From contig NZ_SJZG01000002.1 in assembly GCF_004959775.1 (NCBI RefSeq), positions 372,001 through 436,000 of the forward strand: a stretch of 64,000 nucleotides of DNA. The letters are read 5' to 3'. The notes under the pieces were generated by a model. That model had not been told where the DNA came from. It made no database searches and was given only the letters and a program-made list of their open reading frames with translations. The translations under genes were made by a program, and so were the position numbers. Positions 9,551-17,484 of the stretch are shown in pieces (the first letter of the stretch is position 1; each line of letters opens with the position of its first letter). Source of the stretch: Agromyces sp. H66 (lineage in GTDB: Bacteria > Actinomycetota > Actinomycetes > Actinomycetales > Microbacteriaceae).

Positions 9551-10516
9551 GTGTTGCTCGTCGCCGGCGTCCTCGGCGCGCTCGCGCTCGCGCTCGCCTG
9601 GCCGGTGCCCGTACTGCTCTCCCGAGCGGCGTGGCCTGCACGGGCGCCGGCGGTCGCGCTCGCCCTCTGGCAGTCCATCGCGCTGGCGGGCGGACTGTCG
9701 ATGATCGGATGCCTCCTCGCGCTCGGTTCGGAGCCGGCCGGCTCGTTGCCCGCCGCCGTCGCCCAGCTCGCTCCCGCGCTGCTCGAGGGGCCCATCCCGC
9801 CCGCGTACGGCGCGCTCGCGATCGCGGCGCTCGCGATCGCCGGTGCCGTGGCCCTGCTGCTCATGTTGAACCTCGCCTTCACGGCCGTGCGCGCCGAGCG
9901 CGAACGGCGGAGGCAGCACCAACTCGTCGACGTGCTGAGTGATCCGCTGCCGGGCGACCCGCGCACCCGCGTGCTCGCGCACCCGGTGCCGCTCGCGTAC
10001 TGCGTCCCCGGAATCCGCACCACGACCGTGCTCACCGACGGGCTCATCGAGGTGCTCGACCGCGATGAGCTCGCGGCGGTCATCGCGCATGAGCGCACGC
10101 ACCTCGACCAGCTGCACCACCTCGTGCGCCTCGCGTTCCGTGCCTGGCACAGCGCGATCCCGTGGTTCCCGATCGCGAATCGCGCCGAGCGCTCGGTCGT
10201 CACGCTCACGGAGATGCTCGCCGATGACGGCGCGCGCCGCCAGGTCGGCACGGATGCGCTCCGACGCGCGCTCCTGCGGGTGGGCGATGCCGGCGAGTCG
10301 GAGGCCTTCCCCGACGCCGCGCCCGGCGCGAGCCCCGACGCGGCCATGCTCGCGGCGCGACTGGAGCGCCTCGACCGCCTCGAGGCCGCGGCGGTCGATC
10401 GGCGGGTCGAGGATGGCCTCGCCCGCACGTTGCCGGGTCTCGTGCTCGCGGCATCCGTCGTCCTCGTCGCCGTGCCCCTGGCGGGGTACGCGGCCGTCCT
10501 CGGAATCCTCCCCTAG
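9551..10516 (+). CDS. M56-family membrane metallopeptidase (BlaR1-like, no sensor domain)
   Basis: A 321-residue membrane protein with about three N-terminal hydrophobic helices, a cytoplasmic zinc-peptidase segment with the HExxH motif in AHERTHLDQLHHL (histidine near residue 180) preceded by AYCVPGIRTTTVLTDGL, and one helix near the C-terminus (LPGLVLAASVVLVAVPLAGYAAVL). It lacks the extracellular penicillin-binding domain of BlaR1, so what it senses is unknown. It starts with GTG 2 nt after the repressor gene and is presumably co-transcribed with it; cleavage of that repressor is the inferred role. Confidence 0.85.
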   Translation: MLLVAGVLGALALALAWPVPVLLSRAAWPARAPAVALALWQSIALAGGLSMIGCLLALGSEPAGSLPAAVAQLAPALLEGPIPPAYGALAIAALAIAGAVALLLMLNLAFTAVRAERERRRQHQLVDVLSDPLPGDPRTRVLAHPVPLAYCVPGIRTTTVLTDGLIEVLDRDELAAVIAHERTHLDQLHHLVRLAFRAWHSAIPWFPIANRAERSVVTLTEMLADDGARRQVGTDALRRALLRVGDAGESEAFPDAAPGASPDAAMLAARLERLDRLEAAAVDRRVEDGLARTLPGLVLAASVVLVAVPLAGYAAVLGILP

Positions 10517-10543
10517 TCCGAGGCGGCGTCCACGGGGGACGGA

Positions 10544-10549
10544 TACGCT
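10544..10549 (+). promoter_or_regulatory. leaderless-type -10 box of the DedA gene (TACGCT-N6-GTG)
   Basis: TACGCT ends 6 nt before the GTG at 10556, matching the leaderless pattern seen at several genes in this window. Confidence 0.5.
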
Positions 10550-10555
10550 CGAACG

Positions 10556-11320
10556 GTGAACGAGCTCCTCGACTGGATCCTCGACACGGTGCAGTCCGTG
10601 GACCCGGTCGCGCGCACGCTGCTCGCCGGTCTCGGCATCATGCTCGAGACGTCGGTGCTGATCGGGCTCGTCGTTCCGGGCGACACCATCGTGCTCGTCG
10701 CCTCGACGGCCGTCGGCGGGTTCGTCGAGTACCTCGCACTCGCCGTCACGGTCATCCTCGGCGCGCTCGTCGGCGAGAGCATCGGCTTCGGGCTCGGGCG
10801 GTGGTTCGGACCGCACATCCAGCACTCGCGACTCGGCCGCAGGCTGGGCGAGGAGAACTGGGCCCGCGCCCAGCGCTACCTCGACCGGAGAGGCGGCCCC
10901 GCGGTCTTCATCTCACGGTTCCTGCCCGTGCTGCACTCCCTGATCCCCCTGACCGTGGGCATGAGCACGATGCGGTACCGCAAGTTCATCGCGTGGACGG
11001 TGCCGGCGTGCGTCATCTGGGCGTTCGCCTACGTCACCGTCGGCTGGCTCACGGCCGACGGGTACCGCGAGCTCAGCCGCGAGCTGCACTGGGCCGGCTA
11101 CGTGTTCGTCGCCGTCATCGTGGCGTTCCTCGTCGTGGTGTGGGGCGTGAAGAAGCTCCTGGTCCGCTCGGAGGCCCGGCACATGGCGCGGATCGAGGAG
11201 TCCGTGACGCCCCCGCTCGGGCCTGACGAGGCGGTTCGCCGGGTCGAGATCAGCCCCGTCGACGACGAGGGGCCGGACGCCGAAGCGCCCGACCCCTCGG
11301 ATCATCGCCCGAAGCGCTAG
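10556..11320 (+). CDS. DedA-family integral membrane protein
   Basis: DedA proteins are membrane transporters linked to recycling of lipid carriers (undecaprenyl phosphate) and phospholipids. The 254 residues show the family features: the re-entrant motif LVVPGDTIVLVASTAVGG, GESIGFGLGRWFG, and FISRFLPVLHSLIPLTVGMSTMRYRKFIAWTVPA with the conserved arginine. A charged, probably unstructured cytoplasmic tail of about 45 residues follows the last helix. The stop codon TAG shares the four bases CTAG with the stop of the convergent gene on the other strand. Confidence 0.9.
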   Translation: MNELLDWILDTVQSVDPVARTLLAGLGIMLETSVLIGLVVPGDTIVLVASTAVGGFVEYLALAVTVILGALVGESIGFGLGRWFGPHIQHSRLGRRLGEENWARAQRYLDRRGGPAVFISRFLPVLHSLIPLTVGMSTMRYRKFIAWTVPACVIWAFAYVTVGWLTADGYRELSRELHWAGYVFVAVIVAFLVVVWGVKKLLVRSEARHMARIEESVTPPLGPDEAVRRVEISPVDDEGPDAEAPDPSDHRPKR

Positions 11321-12243
11321 AACAGCGACTTCTCCGCAAGCCAGTCGGAGGCGATCTGGTCGGCGGACTGCTGCTCGTCGACGCTCAGCGCGTTGAGCGC
11401 GACGAGGTCTTCGGCCGTGAGCGCCGCGCTCACCGTGTCGATGATGTCGGCGATCTCGTCGGTGACCTTCTCGCTCACGAGCGGCACGACGTGCGACGCG
11501 AGGAAGAGGCCCTCGGGGTCCTCGAGGGTCACGAGGTCACTCGTCGCGATCGCGGGGTTGGCGCTGTAGATGTTGACGATCTGGACCTGATCGTCTTGCA
11601 GGGCCTTGATCGTCAGCGGACCGCCACTGTCCTCGATCGGCGTGAACGCCACGTCGACGCCGTACACCGACTTCAGGCCCTCGGGGCCGTACGGCCGGGT
11701 GGCGAGCTCGGAATTGCCGCCGAGCGTGAGCGGCGTCGTGACGTTCTTCAGGTCGGCGAGGCTCGTCACGTTGTTCGCCTCGGAGAAGGCCTTCGTGACG
11801 TTGTACGAGTCCTGGTCGGTCGCGGCCGACTGGTCGAGCACCCGCAGCCCGTCGGGAAGCGAGGTCTCGAGCTCGGCGTACACGTCGTCGCTCGTCGTGG
11901 CCTCGGTGTCGGGCACGTAGTACTGGAGGAGGTTGCCCGTGTACTCGGGGAACACGTCGATCGCGCCGCCCTCGATCTCGGGGATGTAGACCTCGCGTTG
12001 GCCGATCCGGAACTGCCGGTCGACCGTGTAGCCGTTCTCCTCGAGCGCCTGCGCGTAGATCTCGGCGATGATCTCGTTCGAGTAGTAGTCCTGCGAACCG
12101 ACGACGAGGGTCTCGGTCGAGCCGTCGCCGTCACCCGATCCGATGTCCAGCGGATCGCCCGATGCACACCCTGCCAGGGCCACTGTCGCCCCGACCGCGA
12201 CCGCTGCCAGGGCAACGAGCCGGCCTTTTCCTGCTGTGATCAT
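11317..12243 (-). CDS. opuCC: osmoprotectant ABC transporter substrate-binding lipoprotein (OpuAC/ProX type)
   Basis: Binds a quaternary ammonium osmoprotectant (betaine, choline or similar) outside the cell and delivers it to the permeases. The 308 residues start with a lipoprotein signal peptide ending in lipobox LAGC near residue 26, followed by an acidic glycine/serine linker and an OpuAC domain (LVVGSQDYYSNEIIAEIY, GAIDVFPEYTGNLLQYY). It is the last gene of a four-gene operon, with an ATGA overlap to the permease before it. The exact ligand cannot be read from the sequence. Confidence 0.9.
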   Translation of the reverse strand: MITAGKGRLVALAAVAVGATVALAGCASGDPLDIGSGDGDGSTETLVVGSQDYYSNEIIAEIYAQALEENGYTVDRQFRIGQREVYIPEIEGGAIDVFPEYTGNLLQYYVPDTEATTSDDVYAELETSLPDGLRVLDQSAATDQDSYNVTKAFSEANNVTSLADLKNVTTPLTLGGNSELATRPYGPEGLKSVYGVDVAFTPIEDSGGPLTIKALQDDQVQIVNIYSANPAIATSDLVTLEDPEGLFLASHVVPLVSEKVTDEIADIIDTVSAALTAEDLVALNALSVDEQQSADQIASDWLAEKSLF

Positions 12244-12983
12244 TCCTGATTCCCTTCGGTGATGGGTCTCCCCACGGCCGCTCCGAGCCGGACCGGCGCG
12301 GAGCGGGGTTCTGTCGTGCGCGTCGCCCGCACACCGGCCGGCACGACGAGTCGTTGCGTGATCGCGAAGAGCCCGTCGACGAGGAGCGCCAGCAGGATCA
12401 CGAGGATCGAACCGCCGAGCATCTCACCGTAGTCGCGGGTCTTCAGACCCAGGAAGATGAAGCGGCCGAAACCCGCGTCGGCGATGAATGCGGCGAGCGT
12501 CGCGGTCGCGATGATCTGGAGCGTGGCCGAACGGATGCCGCCGACGATGATCGGCATGCCGAGCGGCAGCTCGACCTTGCCTGCGATCTGGCCCTCGCGC
12601 ATGCCCATCGCCCTCGCGGCGTCGACGGTTCCGCGGTCGACCGATTCGAAGCCGGCGTACGCTCCGGCGAGCAGCGGGGGGATCGCGAGGATGACGAGCG
12701 CGAGGACCGGCGCCTGGAGGCCGATGCCCAGCCACAGGCCGAAGAGGGTCAGCACGCCGAGGGTGGGCAGGGCCCGCAGCCCGCCCGTGACCCGCACCGC
12801 GAGCTCGCGGCCGCGGCCGGTGTGGCCGACGGCCGCGCCGACGGGCAGTGCGATCGCGGCCGCGATCACGAGCACCAGGAGTGAGACCCAGAGGTGCTCG
12901 CCGAGGCGTTGCGGGATGCTGCCGGGCCCGCTCCAGTTGGCCGGGTCCACGAGCCAGGCCACGGCGTCGAGGAAGAGGCTCAT
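12240..12983 (-). CDS. opuCD: osmoprotectant ABC transporter permease, second copy
   Basis: Membrane permease of the OpuC/ProW type, 247 residues with five to six hydrophobic helices and the ABC-coupling EAA loop around VDAARAMGMREGQIAGKVELPLGMPIIVGGIRSA. The frame stays open upstream to 13724, but ATG at 12983 (MSLFLDAVAWL) is the real start because it forms an ATGA overlap with the stop of the first permease, and upstream residues are unlike permease sequence. Two different permeases plus one ATPase and one binding protein is the usual OpuC-like set. Confidence 0.88.
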   Translation of the reverse strand: MSLFLDAVAWLVDPANWSGPGSIPQRLGEHLWVSLLVLVIAAAIALPVGAAVGHTGRGRELAVRVTGGLRALPTLGVLTLFGLWLGIGLQAPVLALVILAIPPLLAGAYAGFESVDRGTVDAARAMGMREGQIAGKVELPLGMPIIVGGIRSATLQIIATATLAAFIADAGFGRFIFLGLKTRDYGEMLGGSILVILLALLVDGLFAITQRLVVPAGVRATRTTEPRSAPVRLGAAVGRPITEGNQE

Positions 12984-13669
12984 GCGGCATCCGCCTGCTT
13001 GACGAGCGTCGTGGACGCGGCGCGGGCCGTTTTCGAATCGGGACGCGACCACGGCATGAGCACGCGTCCGAGCGCCACGCTCAGCCAATCGAGCACCAGG
13101 GCGAGCACGATCGTGGCGACGATGCCCGTGATGATCTCGACCTCGATGCCACGCTGGAACCCGTCGGTGAAGAGGCTGCCGAGGCTCTGCACGCCGATCA
13201 CCGCCCCCACGGTCGCGAGGCTCACCGTGCTCACGATGACGACCCGGAGTCCCGACAGGAGCACCGGCCCCGCGAGCGGGAGCTGCACGGCCCAGAACCG
13301 CCCGGCGGCGGAGTAGCCGACCGCCGTGGCGGACTGCATCACCTCGCGTTCGACGGCATCGAACGCGTCGGCCGCCGTTCGCACGATCACGGCGATGCCG
13401 TAGAGGGTCAGCGCGGTGACCAGGTTCAGCGGCGATCGCAGGCTGAGGCCCGTCACCGGGGGCAGCGCGATGAACAACGCGAGCGAGGGGATGGCGTAGA
13501 GGAGCGCGCACAGCGACAGCAGCACGCCGCGCGACCACCGGTATCGGTGGGCGAGCCATCCGATCGGCACAGACACCACGAAGCTCAGTATGATCGCGGG
13601 CACCGACAGTGCCAGGTGCACGAGCATGAGCTCGCCGACCCGGTCGAGGTTCGACCAGAGCCAGTTCAC
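12980..13669 (-). CDS. opuCB: osmoprotectant ABC transporter permease, first copy
   Basis: A 229-residue permease with about six helices and the EAA-type loop FDAVEREVMQSATAVGYSAAGRFWAVQLPLAGPVLLSGLR. It starts at GTG 13669 (VNWLWSNLDRVGELML), overlapping the ATPase stop in GTGA, and ends in an ATGA overlap with the second permease. Probably pairs with that permease to form the heterodimeric channel of the transporter. Confidence 0.88.
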   Translation of the reverse strand: MNWLWSNLDRVGELMLVHLALSVPAIILSFVVSVPIGWLAHRYRWSRGVLLSLCALLYAIPSLALFIALPPVTGLSLRSPLNLVTALTLYGIAVIVRTAADAFDAVEREVMQSATAVGYSAAGRFWAVQLPLAGPVLLSGLRVVIVSTVSLATVGAVIGVQSLGSLFTDGFQRGIEVEIITGIVATIVLALVLDWLSVALGRVLMPWSRPDSKTARAASTTLVKQADAA

Positions 13670-14478
13670 GAGGCGAGGACTCCAGCCGGGCGCCCGTCGG
13701 CATCGACGACGAGCCGCCGACCACCGACGTCCGTGACGTGCAGGGCCCGCTTGCCGCGGTTCGCGCCCACGAAATCGGCGACGAAGTCGTCGGCGGGGTT
13801 CGCGAGGATCTCGGACGGCGACGCGGCCTGCGAGATCTTGCCGCCCTGCTGCATGATCACCACCTGATCGCCGAGGAGGAACGCCTCGTCGATGTCGTGC
13901 GTCACGAACACGACGGTCTTGCCGAGCTGGCCCTGCAGCCGCAGCAGCTCCTGCTGCAGCTCCGCCCGCACGATGGGGTCGACCGCCCCGAAGGGCTCGT
14001 CCATGAGCAGGATGTTCGGGTCCACCGCGAGCCCGCGGGCGACGCCGACGCGCTGCTGCTGACCTCCCGAGAGCTGCGCCGGGTACTTGTCGGCCAACGA
14101 GCGATCGAGCCCGACGGTGTCGAGGAGCTCGAGCGCGTGGGCTCGCGCCTCCCGCTTGCTCGTGCCGCGCAGGAGCGGCACGGTCGCGACGTTGTCGACG
14201 ACCTTGCGGTGCGGCAGCAGCCCCGAGTTCTGCATGACGTAGCCGATGCCGCGTCGCAGGGCCACGGGCTCGAGCGTCGCGACATCCGTGCCGTCGATGA
14301 GCACCTGCCCGGCGGTCGGGTCGACCATGCGGTTGATCATGCGCAGCAGCGTCGTCTTGCCGGAGCCCGATGAGCCGACGAGCACGGTCGTCTTGTGCGG
14401 AGGGATGACGATGTCCACGTCCTCGACGGCGACGGTGCCGTCGGGGAACTGCTTGGTGACGCCGCGGAACTCGATCAT
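13666..14478 (-). CDS. opuCA: osmoprotectant ABC transporter ATP-binding protein
   Basis: Energises the betaine/choline-type importer. The 270 residues show Walker A GSSGSGKTTLL, Q-loop YVMQNSGLLPHRKV, signature LSGGQQQRVGVARGL, Walker B ILLMDEPFGAVD and switch histidine in VTHDIDEAF. The C-terminal tail of about 50 residues is too short for the tandem CBS domains that sense ionic strength in OpuA-type ATPases, so osmotic control here probably acts elsewhere. First gene of the operon; GAGG lies 9 nt before the ATG and an inverted repeat sits further upstream. Confidence 0.92.
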   Translation of the reverse strand: MIEFRGVTKQFPDGTVAVEDVDIVIPPHKTTVLVGSSGSGKTTLLRMINRMVDPTAGQVLIDGTDVATLEPVALRRGIGYVMQNSGLLPHRKVVDNVATVPLLRGTSKREARAHALELLDTVGLDRSLADKYPAQLSGGQQQRVGVARGLAVDPNILLMDEPFGAVDPIVRAELQQELLRLQGQLGKTVVFVTHDIDEAFLLGDQVVIMQQGGKISQAASPSEILANPADDFVADFVGANRGKRALHVTDVGGRRLVVDADGRPAGVLAS

Positions 14479-14515
14479 CTGGCCGCCTCAATCCGGTCTC
14501 GGGTGGTCACCTGAA

Positions 14516-14549
14516 CCAACGGGTTCCAGTTGAGCACCATTCCCGTTGG
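14516..14549. promoter_or_regulatory. inverted repeat CCAACGGG-N18-CCCGTTGG upstream of the osmoprotectant transporter operon
   Basis: Perfect 8-bp arms lie 34 bp apart end to end in the 96-bp gap between the TetR-type gene and the transporter ATPase gene. There is no T-tract, and an 18-nt loop is poor for a terminator, so a DNA-binding site is more likely. The neighbouring TetR-type regulator is the obvious candidate, but this is inference. Confidence 0.4.
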
Positions 14550-14574
14550 GAGGCAACGCGGCCCGCGGGAGGCG

Positions 14575-15237
14575 TCAGGCCGCGGTACTTGCGGTACGGA
14601 GGTCGCCGAGGTGCTCGGCGAGATAGTCGTGCACGAGGCGCTTCGCCTCGGCGAGGTACCGCTCGTCGCCCGCGGCGTCGCGCTGGAACGCGCGGCTGAT
14701 GAGCGCATCGCCGAGTTCGATCGCGACGCCCAGCCGGAAGCGCAGTTCGGCGGCATCCGTCTCGACCTCGAACTCGGCCTCGATCAGCTGCGCCATGCGG
14801 TGCGCGAACTCCGGTTCGACGTCGCCGTCGGCGGTCTCGCGTCGCCCGGCGTGCACCACCGTGAAGCCGGGCTCGTCGCGGTACAGCGCGGCGCACGCGT
14901 CGAGGGCGACGTCGACGACGTCGCGCCAGGTCTCGATCTCGGCGCGCCCCATCTCCTCGGCGACGCGTACGCGGTAGCGGTGGATCGAACGCTCGCGAAG
15001 CGCGTGCACCACGGCGACGCGATCGGGGAAGTACCGGTACACCGTGCCGATCGACGCGCCCGCCCGCTCGGCGACCATCTGCGTCGTCAGGCGCTCGAAC
15101 CCCGTCTCGTCGACGATCTCGGCCGCGGCGTCGAGCAGCGCGTCGAGGCGCTGCGAGCTGCGCCGCTGCGTCGGCTCCGTGCGCACCGCTCGCTTGCGAC
15201 TCGGATCGGCCCCAAGGATCAGGTCGACTTTCGGCAC
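14575..15237 (-). CDS. TetR-family transcriptional regulator
   Basis: 220 residues with an N-terminal helix-turn-helix (RLDALLDAAAEIVDETGFERLTTQMVAERAGASIGTVYRYFPDRVAVVHAL) and a C-terminal ligand/dimer domain with no recognisable ligand. The start is GTG at 15237 (VPKVDLILGADPSRKR), behind AGGGAGG at 4 nt; the frame is open further upstream but that part is not protein-like. A -10-like TAGAGT lies at 15263-15268. It reads toward the osmoprotectant transporter operon and may control it or the divergent phosphatase-like gene. Confidence 0.87.
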   Translation of the reverse strand: MPKVDLILGADPSRKRAVRTEPTQRRSSQRLDALLDAAAEIVDETGFERLTTQMVAERAGASIGTVYRYFPDRVAVVHALRERSIHRYRVRVAEEMGRAEIETWRDVVDVALDACAALYRDEPGFTVVHAGRRETADGDVEPEFAHRMAQLIEAEFEVETDAAELRFRLGVAIELGDALISRAFQRDAAGDERYLAEAKRLVHDYLAEHLGDLRTASTAA

Positions 15238-15262
15238 GGAACCTCCCTCGTTTGCGGGGTCC

Positions 15263-15268
15263 ACTCTA
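15263..15268 (-). promoter_or_regulatory. candidate -10 box of the TetR-type gene (TAGAGT)
   Basis: TAGAGT on the minus strand lies 25 nt before the GTG start, leaving a short leader that carries the AGGGAGG ribosome-binding site. Confidence 0.35.
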
Positions 15269-15336
15269 CCCGGAGCGTCGACCGCGGGCCGACCACGGCG
15301 GTCGTCAGCGTTTCGCGGTCGGCCCGGCGCCCATGC

Positions 15337-15342
15337 CAGACT
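15337..15342 (+). promoter_or_regulatory. possible leaderless -10 box of the App1-like gene (CAGACT-N6-ATG)
   Basis: CAGACT differs from TANNNT only in the first base and ends 6 nt before the ATG at 15349. GAGGGG fills the gap but is too close to the ATG to be a normal ribosome-binding site. Confidence 0.3.
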
Positions 15343-15348
15343 GAGGGG

Positions 15349-16404
15349 ATGCCGGTGAGCTCCCCCACCCCGGCCGGATCCCGAGAGCGTCAGGTCCGGC
15401 ATCGAGCCGCGCGTTTCGAGGACTGGGTCCACGAGATCCGCGAACGGTGGGCCCGACGCCGCGGCCACCTGCCGACCGTCGTGCCCTATACGGGCTACGG
15501 CTCCACGGAGTGGGTTCGGGTGTTCTGCCGCGTCCTGCTCACGCGCCCCCTCCCCGCCGACGCGTCGAAGCGCCGGCGACGGCGTCGTGAGCAGGGAATT
15601 CGCGGGTGGCGGAGCTTCACCAGCGTGCCGGTCGGCGACGTACCCGTCATCATCGAGGTCGGCGACGAGCGCATCGAGGTGCTCGCCGACCGTGGCGGCG
15701 TCGTCGACACCAGGATCCCCGTCGCGCTCGAGCCGGGCTGGCACCAGGTCTCGCTTCGGACGGAGGGCTCGGAGACCGTCGAGGCCCCCGTCTGGATCGT
15801 CGGCCCCGACGTGCGCTTCGGCCTCATCTCCGACGTCGACGACACCGTGATGGTCACGGCGCTCCCGCGGCCGTTCGTGGCGTTCTGGAACACGTTCGTG
15901 CTCGATGAGCACGCGCGCATCCCGACGCCGGGGATGGCCGTGCTCTACGAGCGCCTCATGCGCGCTCATCCCGGCGCACCCGTGATCTACCTCTCGACGG
16001 GCGCCTGGAACGTCGCGCCGACCCTGACGAGGTTCCTCTCGCGGAACCTCTACCCGGCCGGGCCCCTCCTCCTCACCGACTGGGGCCCGACGCACGACCG
16101 CTGGTTCCGCAGCGGCCGCGAGCACAAGGAGGAGAACCTCCGGCGCATCGCCGGCGAGTTCCCCGACATCCGCTGGCTCCTGGTCGGCGACGACGGACAG
16201 CACGACGAGGACCTCTATGCGCGATTCGCCGCCGAGCATCCCGACCGCGTCGCCGCGGTCGCGATCCGCCGCCTCTCCACGGGCGAGGCGGTGCTCGCCG
16301 GCGGTCGCACGAAGGCCGAGCAGCACGGTGCGACCGTGCCGTGGGTGTCAGCCAGCGACGGCTCGAGCCTCGCCGATCAGCTCGCCGACGTCGGCCTGCT
16401 CTGA
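15349..16404 (+). CDS. App1-like phosphatase-domain protein (DUF2183)
   Basis: 351 residues. The C-terminal half carries the DUF2183/App1 catalytic domain, a HAD-related fold: FGLISDVDDTVMVTALPR (nucleophile region near residue 161), VIYLSTGAWN, LLTDWGP and WLLVGDDGQHDEDLY. In yeast, App1 is a phosphatidate phosphatase; the bacterial substrate is not known, so only phosphatase activity is inferred. The N-terminal part (about residues 30-150) is a beta-rich family-specific region and no signal peptide is seen. The gene converges on pyrD and the two coding regions overlap by 28 bp at their 3' ends. Confidence 0.82.
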   Translation: MPVSSPTPAGSRERQVRHRAARFEDWVHEIRERWARRRGHLPTVVPYTGYGSTEWVRVFCRVLLTRPLPADASKRRRRRREQGIRGWRSFTSVPVGDVPVIIEVGDERIEVLADRGGVVDTRIPVALEPGWHQVSLRTEGSETVEAPVWIVGPDVRFGLISDVDDTVMVTALPRPFVAFWNTFVLDEHARIPTPGMAVLYERLMRAHPGAPVIYLSTGAWNVAPTLTRFLSRNLYPAGPLLLTDWGPTHDRWFRSGREHKEENLRRIAGEFPDIRWLLVGDDGQHDEDLYARFAAEHPDRVAAVAIRRLSTGEAVLAGGRTKAEQHGATVPWVSASDGSSLADQLADVGLL

Positions 16405-17441
16405 ACCCCGTGTGAGCGCCGGATGCGCGCCAGCCCGCGATTCACGCTCCTGGCCCACAGCGGCCCCCGGTAGATGAATGCCGTGTACCCCTGCACGAGG
16501 GTCGCGCCCGCTTCGAGGCGCTCCTGCACGTCGTCGGCGGTGTCCACGCCGCCCACGCTGATCACGCACAGCGACGCCGGCACACGGCCGCGGATGAGCC
16601 GGAGCACGTCGAGCGATCGCGCGGCGAGCGGTGCCCCCGACAGTCCGCCCGGGCCGATGTCATCGATGACGGATGTCGCGGTGCGGAGTCCCTCGCGGGA
16701 GATCGTCGTGTTCGTGGCGATGATGCCGTCGAGCCCGAGGCGCACCACGAGGTCGCAGATGCGCAGCACCTCCTCGTCGGCGAGATCGGGCGCGATCTTC
16801 ACGAGGAGCGGCGTCGCCCCGGCGGCGGCGCGCACCGACTCGAGGAGCGGAGCGAGCGCGTCGAGCTCCTGCAGGCCGCGCAGGCCCGGGGTGTTCGGCG
16901 AGCTCACGTTGACGACGAGGTAGTCGGCATACGGGGCGAGCACGCTCGCACTGCGCTCGTAGTCGGCCACCGCATCCTCGACGGGCGTGACGCGGCTCTT
17001 GCCGATATTCACCCCGAGGACCGGGCGGTGGCTCAGGCGTGCCAGCCGGGAGAGGCGCCCGGCCGCGGCATCCGCCCCGCCGTTGTTGAACCCCATGCGA
17101 TTGATGAGCGCGCGGTCGGCGACGAGACGGAAGAGGCGCGGTCGCTCGTTGCCCGGCTGCGCCAGCGCCGTGATCGTGCCCACCTCGACGTGCCCGAAGC
17201 CGAGCTGGCCGAGTCCCCGCACGGCGTGGCCGTCCTTGTCGAAGCCGGCCGCGACGCCGAACGGCGACGGGAAGCGCAGTCCCAATGCCTCGACCGCGAG
17301 CGATGGGTCGGGCGCGGTGAAGCGCTCGACGAGCCGGCCGACGCCCAGGAGCGGAAGCATCCGGATGACCCGGAACGCGAGGTGATGCGCGTCTTCGGGA
17401 TCGAGGCGGGAGAGGACGAGGGAGAAGAGGAGTCGATACAT
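16377..17441 (-). CDS. pyrD: dihydroorotate dehydrogenase (quinone), class 2
   Basis: Oxidises dihydroorotate to orotate in pyrimidine synthesis, passing electrons from FMN to the quinone pool. The 354 residues begin with a short amphipathic membrane-docking segment (MYRLLFSLVLSRLDPEDAHHLAF) that marks class 2 enzymes, followed by GVAAGFDKDG, RMGFNNGG, NVSSPNTPGLR with the catalytic serine, VKIAPDL, NTTISR and ISVGGV. A -10-like TAGCCT (17452-17457) lies 10 nt before the ATG. The last 28 bp overlap the convergent App1-like gene. Confidence 0.96.
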   Translation of the reverse strand: MYRLLFSLVLSRLDPEDAHHLAFRVIRMLPLLGVGRLVERFTAPDPSLAVEALGLRFPSPFGVAAGFDKDGHAVRGLGQLGFGHVEVGTITALAQPGNERPRLFRLVADRALINRMGFNNGGADAAAGRLSRLARLSHRPVLGVNIGKSRVTPVEDAVADYERSASVLAPYADYLVVNVSSPNTPGLRGLQELDALAPLLESVRAAAGATPLLVKIAPDLADEEVLRICDLVVRLGLDGIIATNTTISREGLRTATSVIDDIGPGGLSGAPLAARSLDVLRLIRGRVPASLCVISVGGVDTADDVQERLEAGATLVQGYTAFIYRGPLWARSVNRGLARIRRSHGVQSRPTSAS

Positions 17442-17484
17442 GCCGCCACTCAGGCTATCGGAGGACGCCCGGGCGGCCGTTCGC

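Noticed and set aside
7094-10825. 1243-codon minus-strand frame across cydA, the blaI-like and M56 genes
   Set aside because: It crosses genes on both strands, has no recognisable domain and is Arg/Asp/Gly-rich; the real genes have motifs, ribosome-binding sites or promoters.
12984-13724. N-terminal extension of the second osmoprotectant permease
   Set aside because: The in-frame sequence is a shadow of the first permease; the ATGA overlap at 12983 marks the true start.
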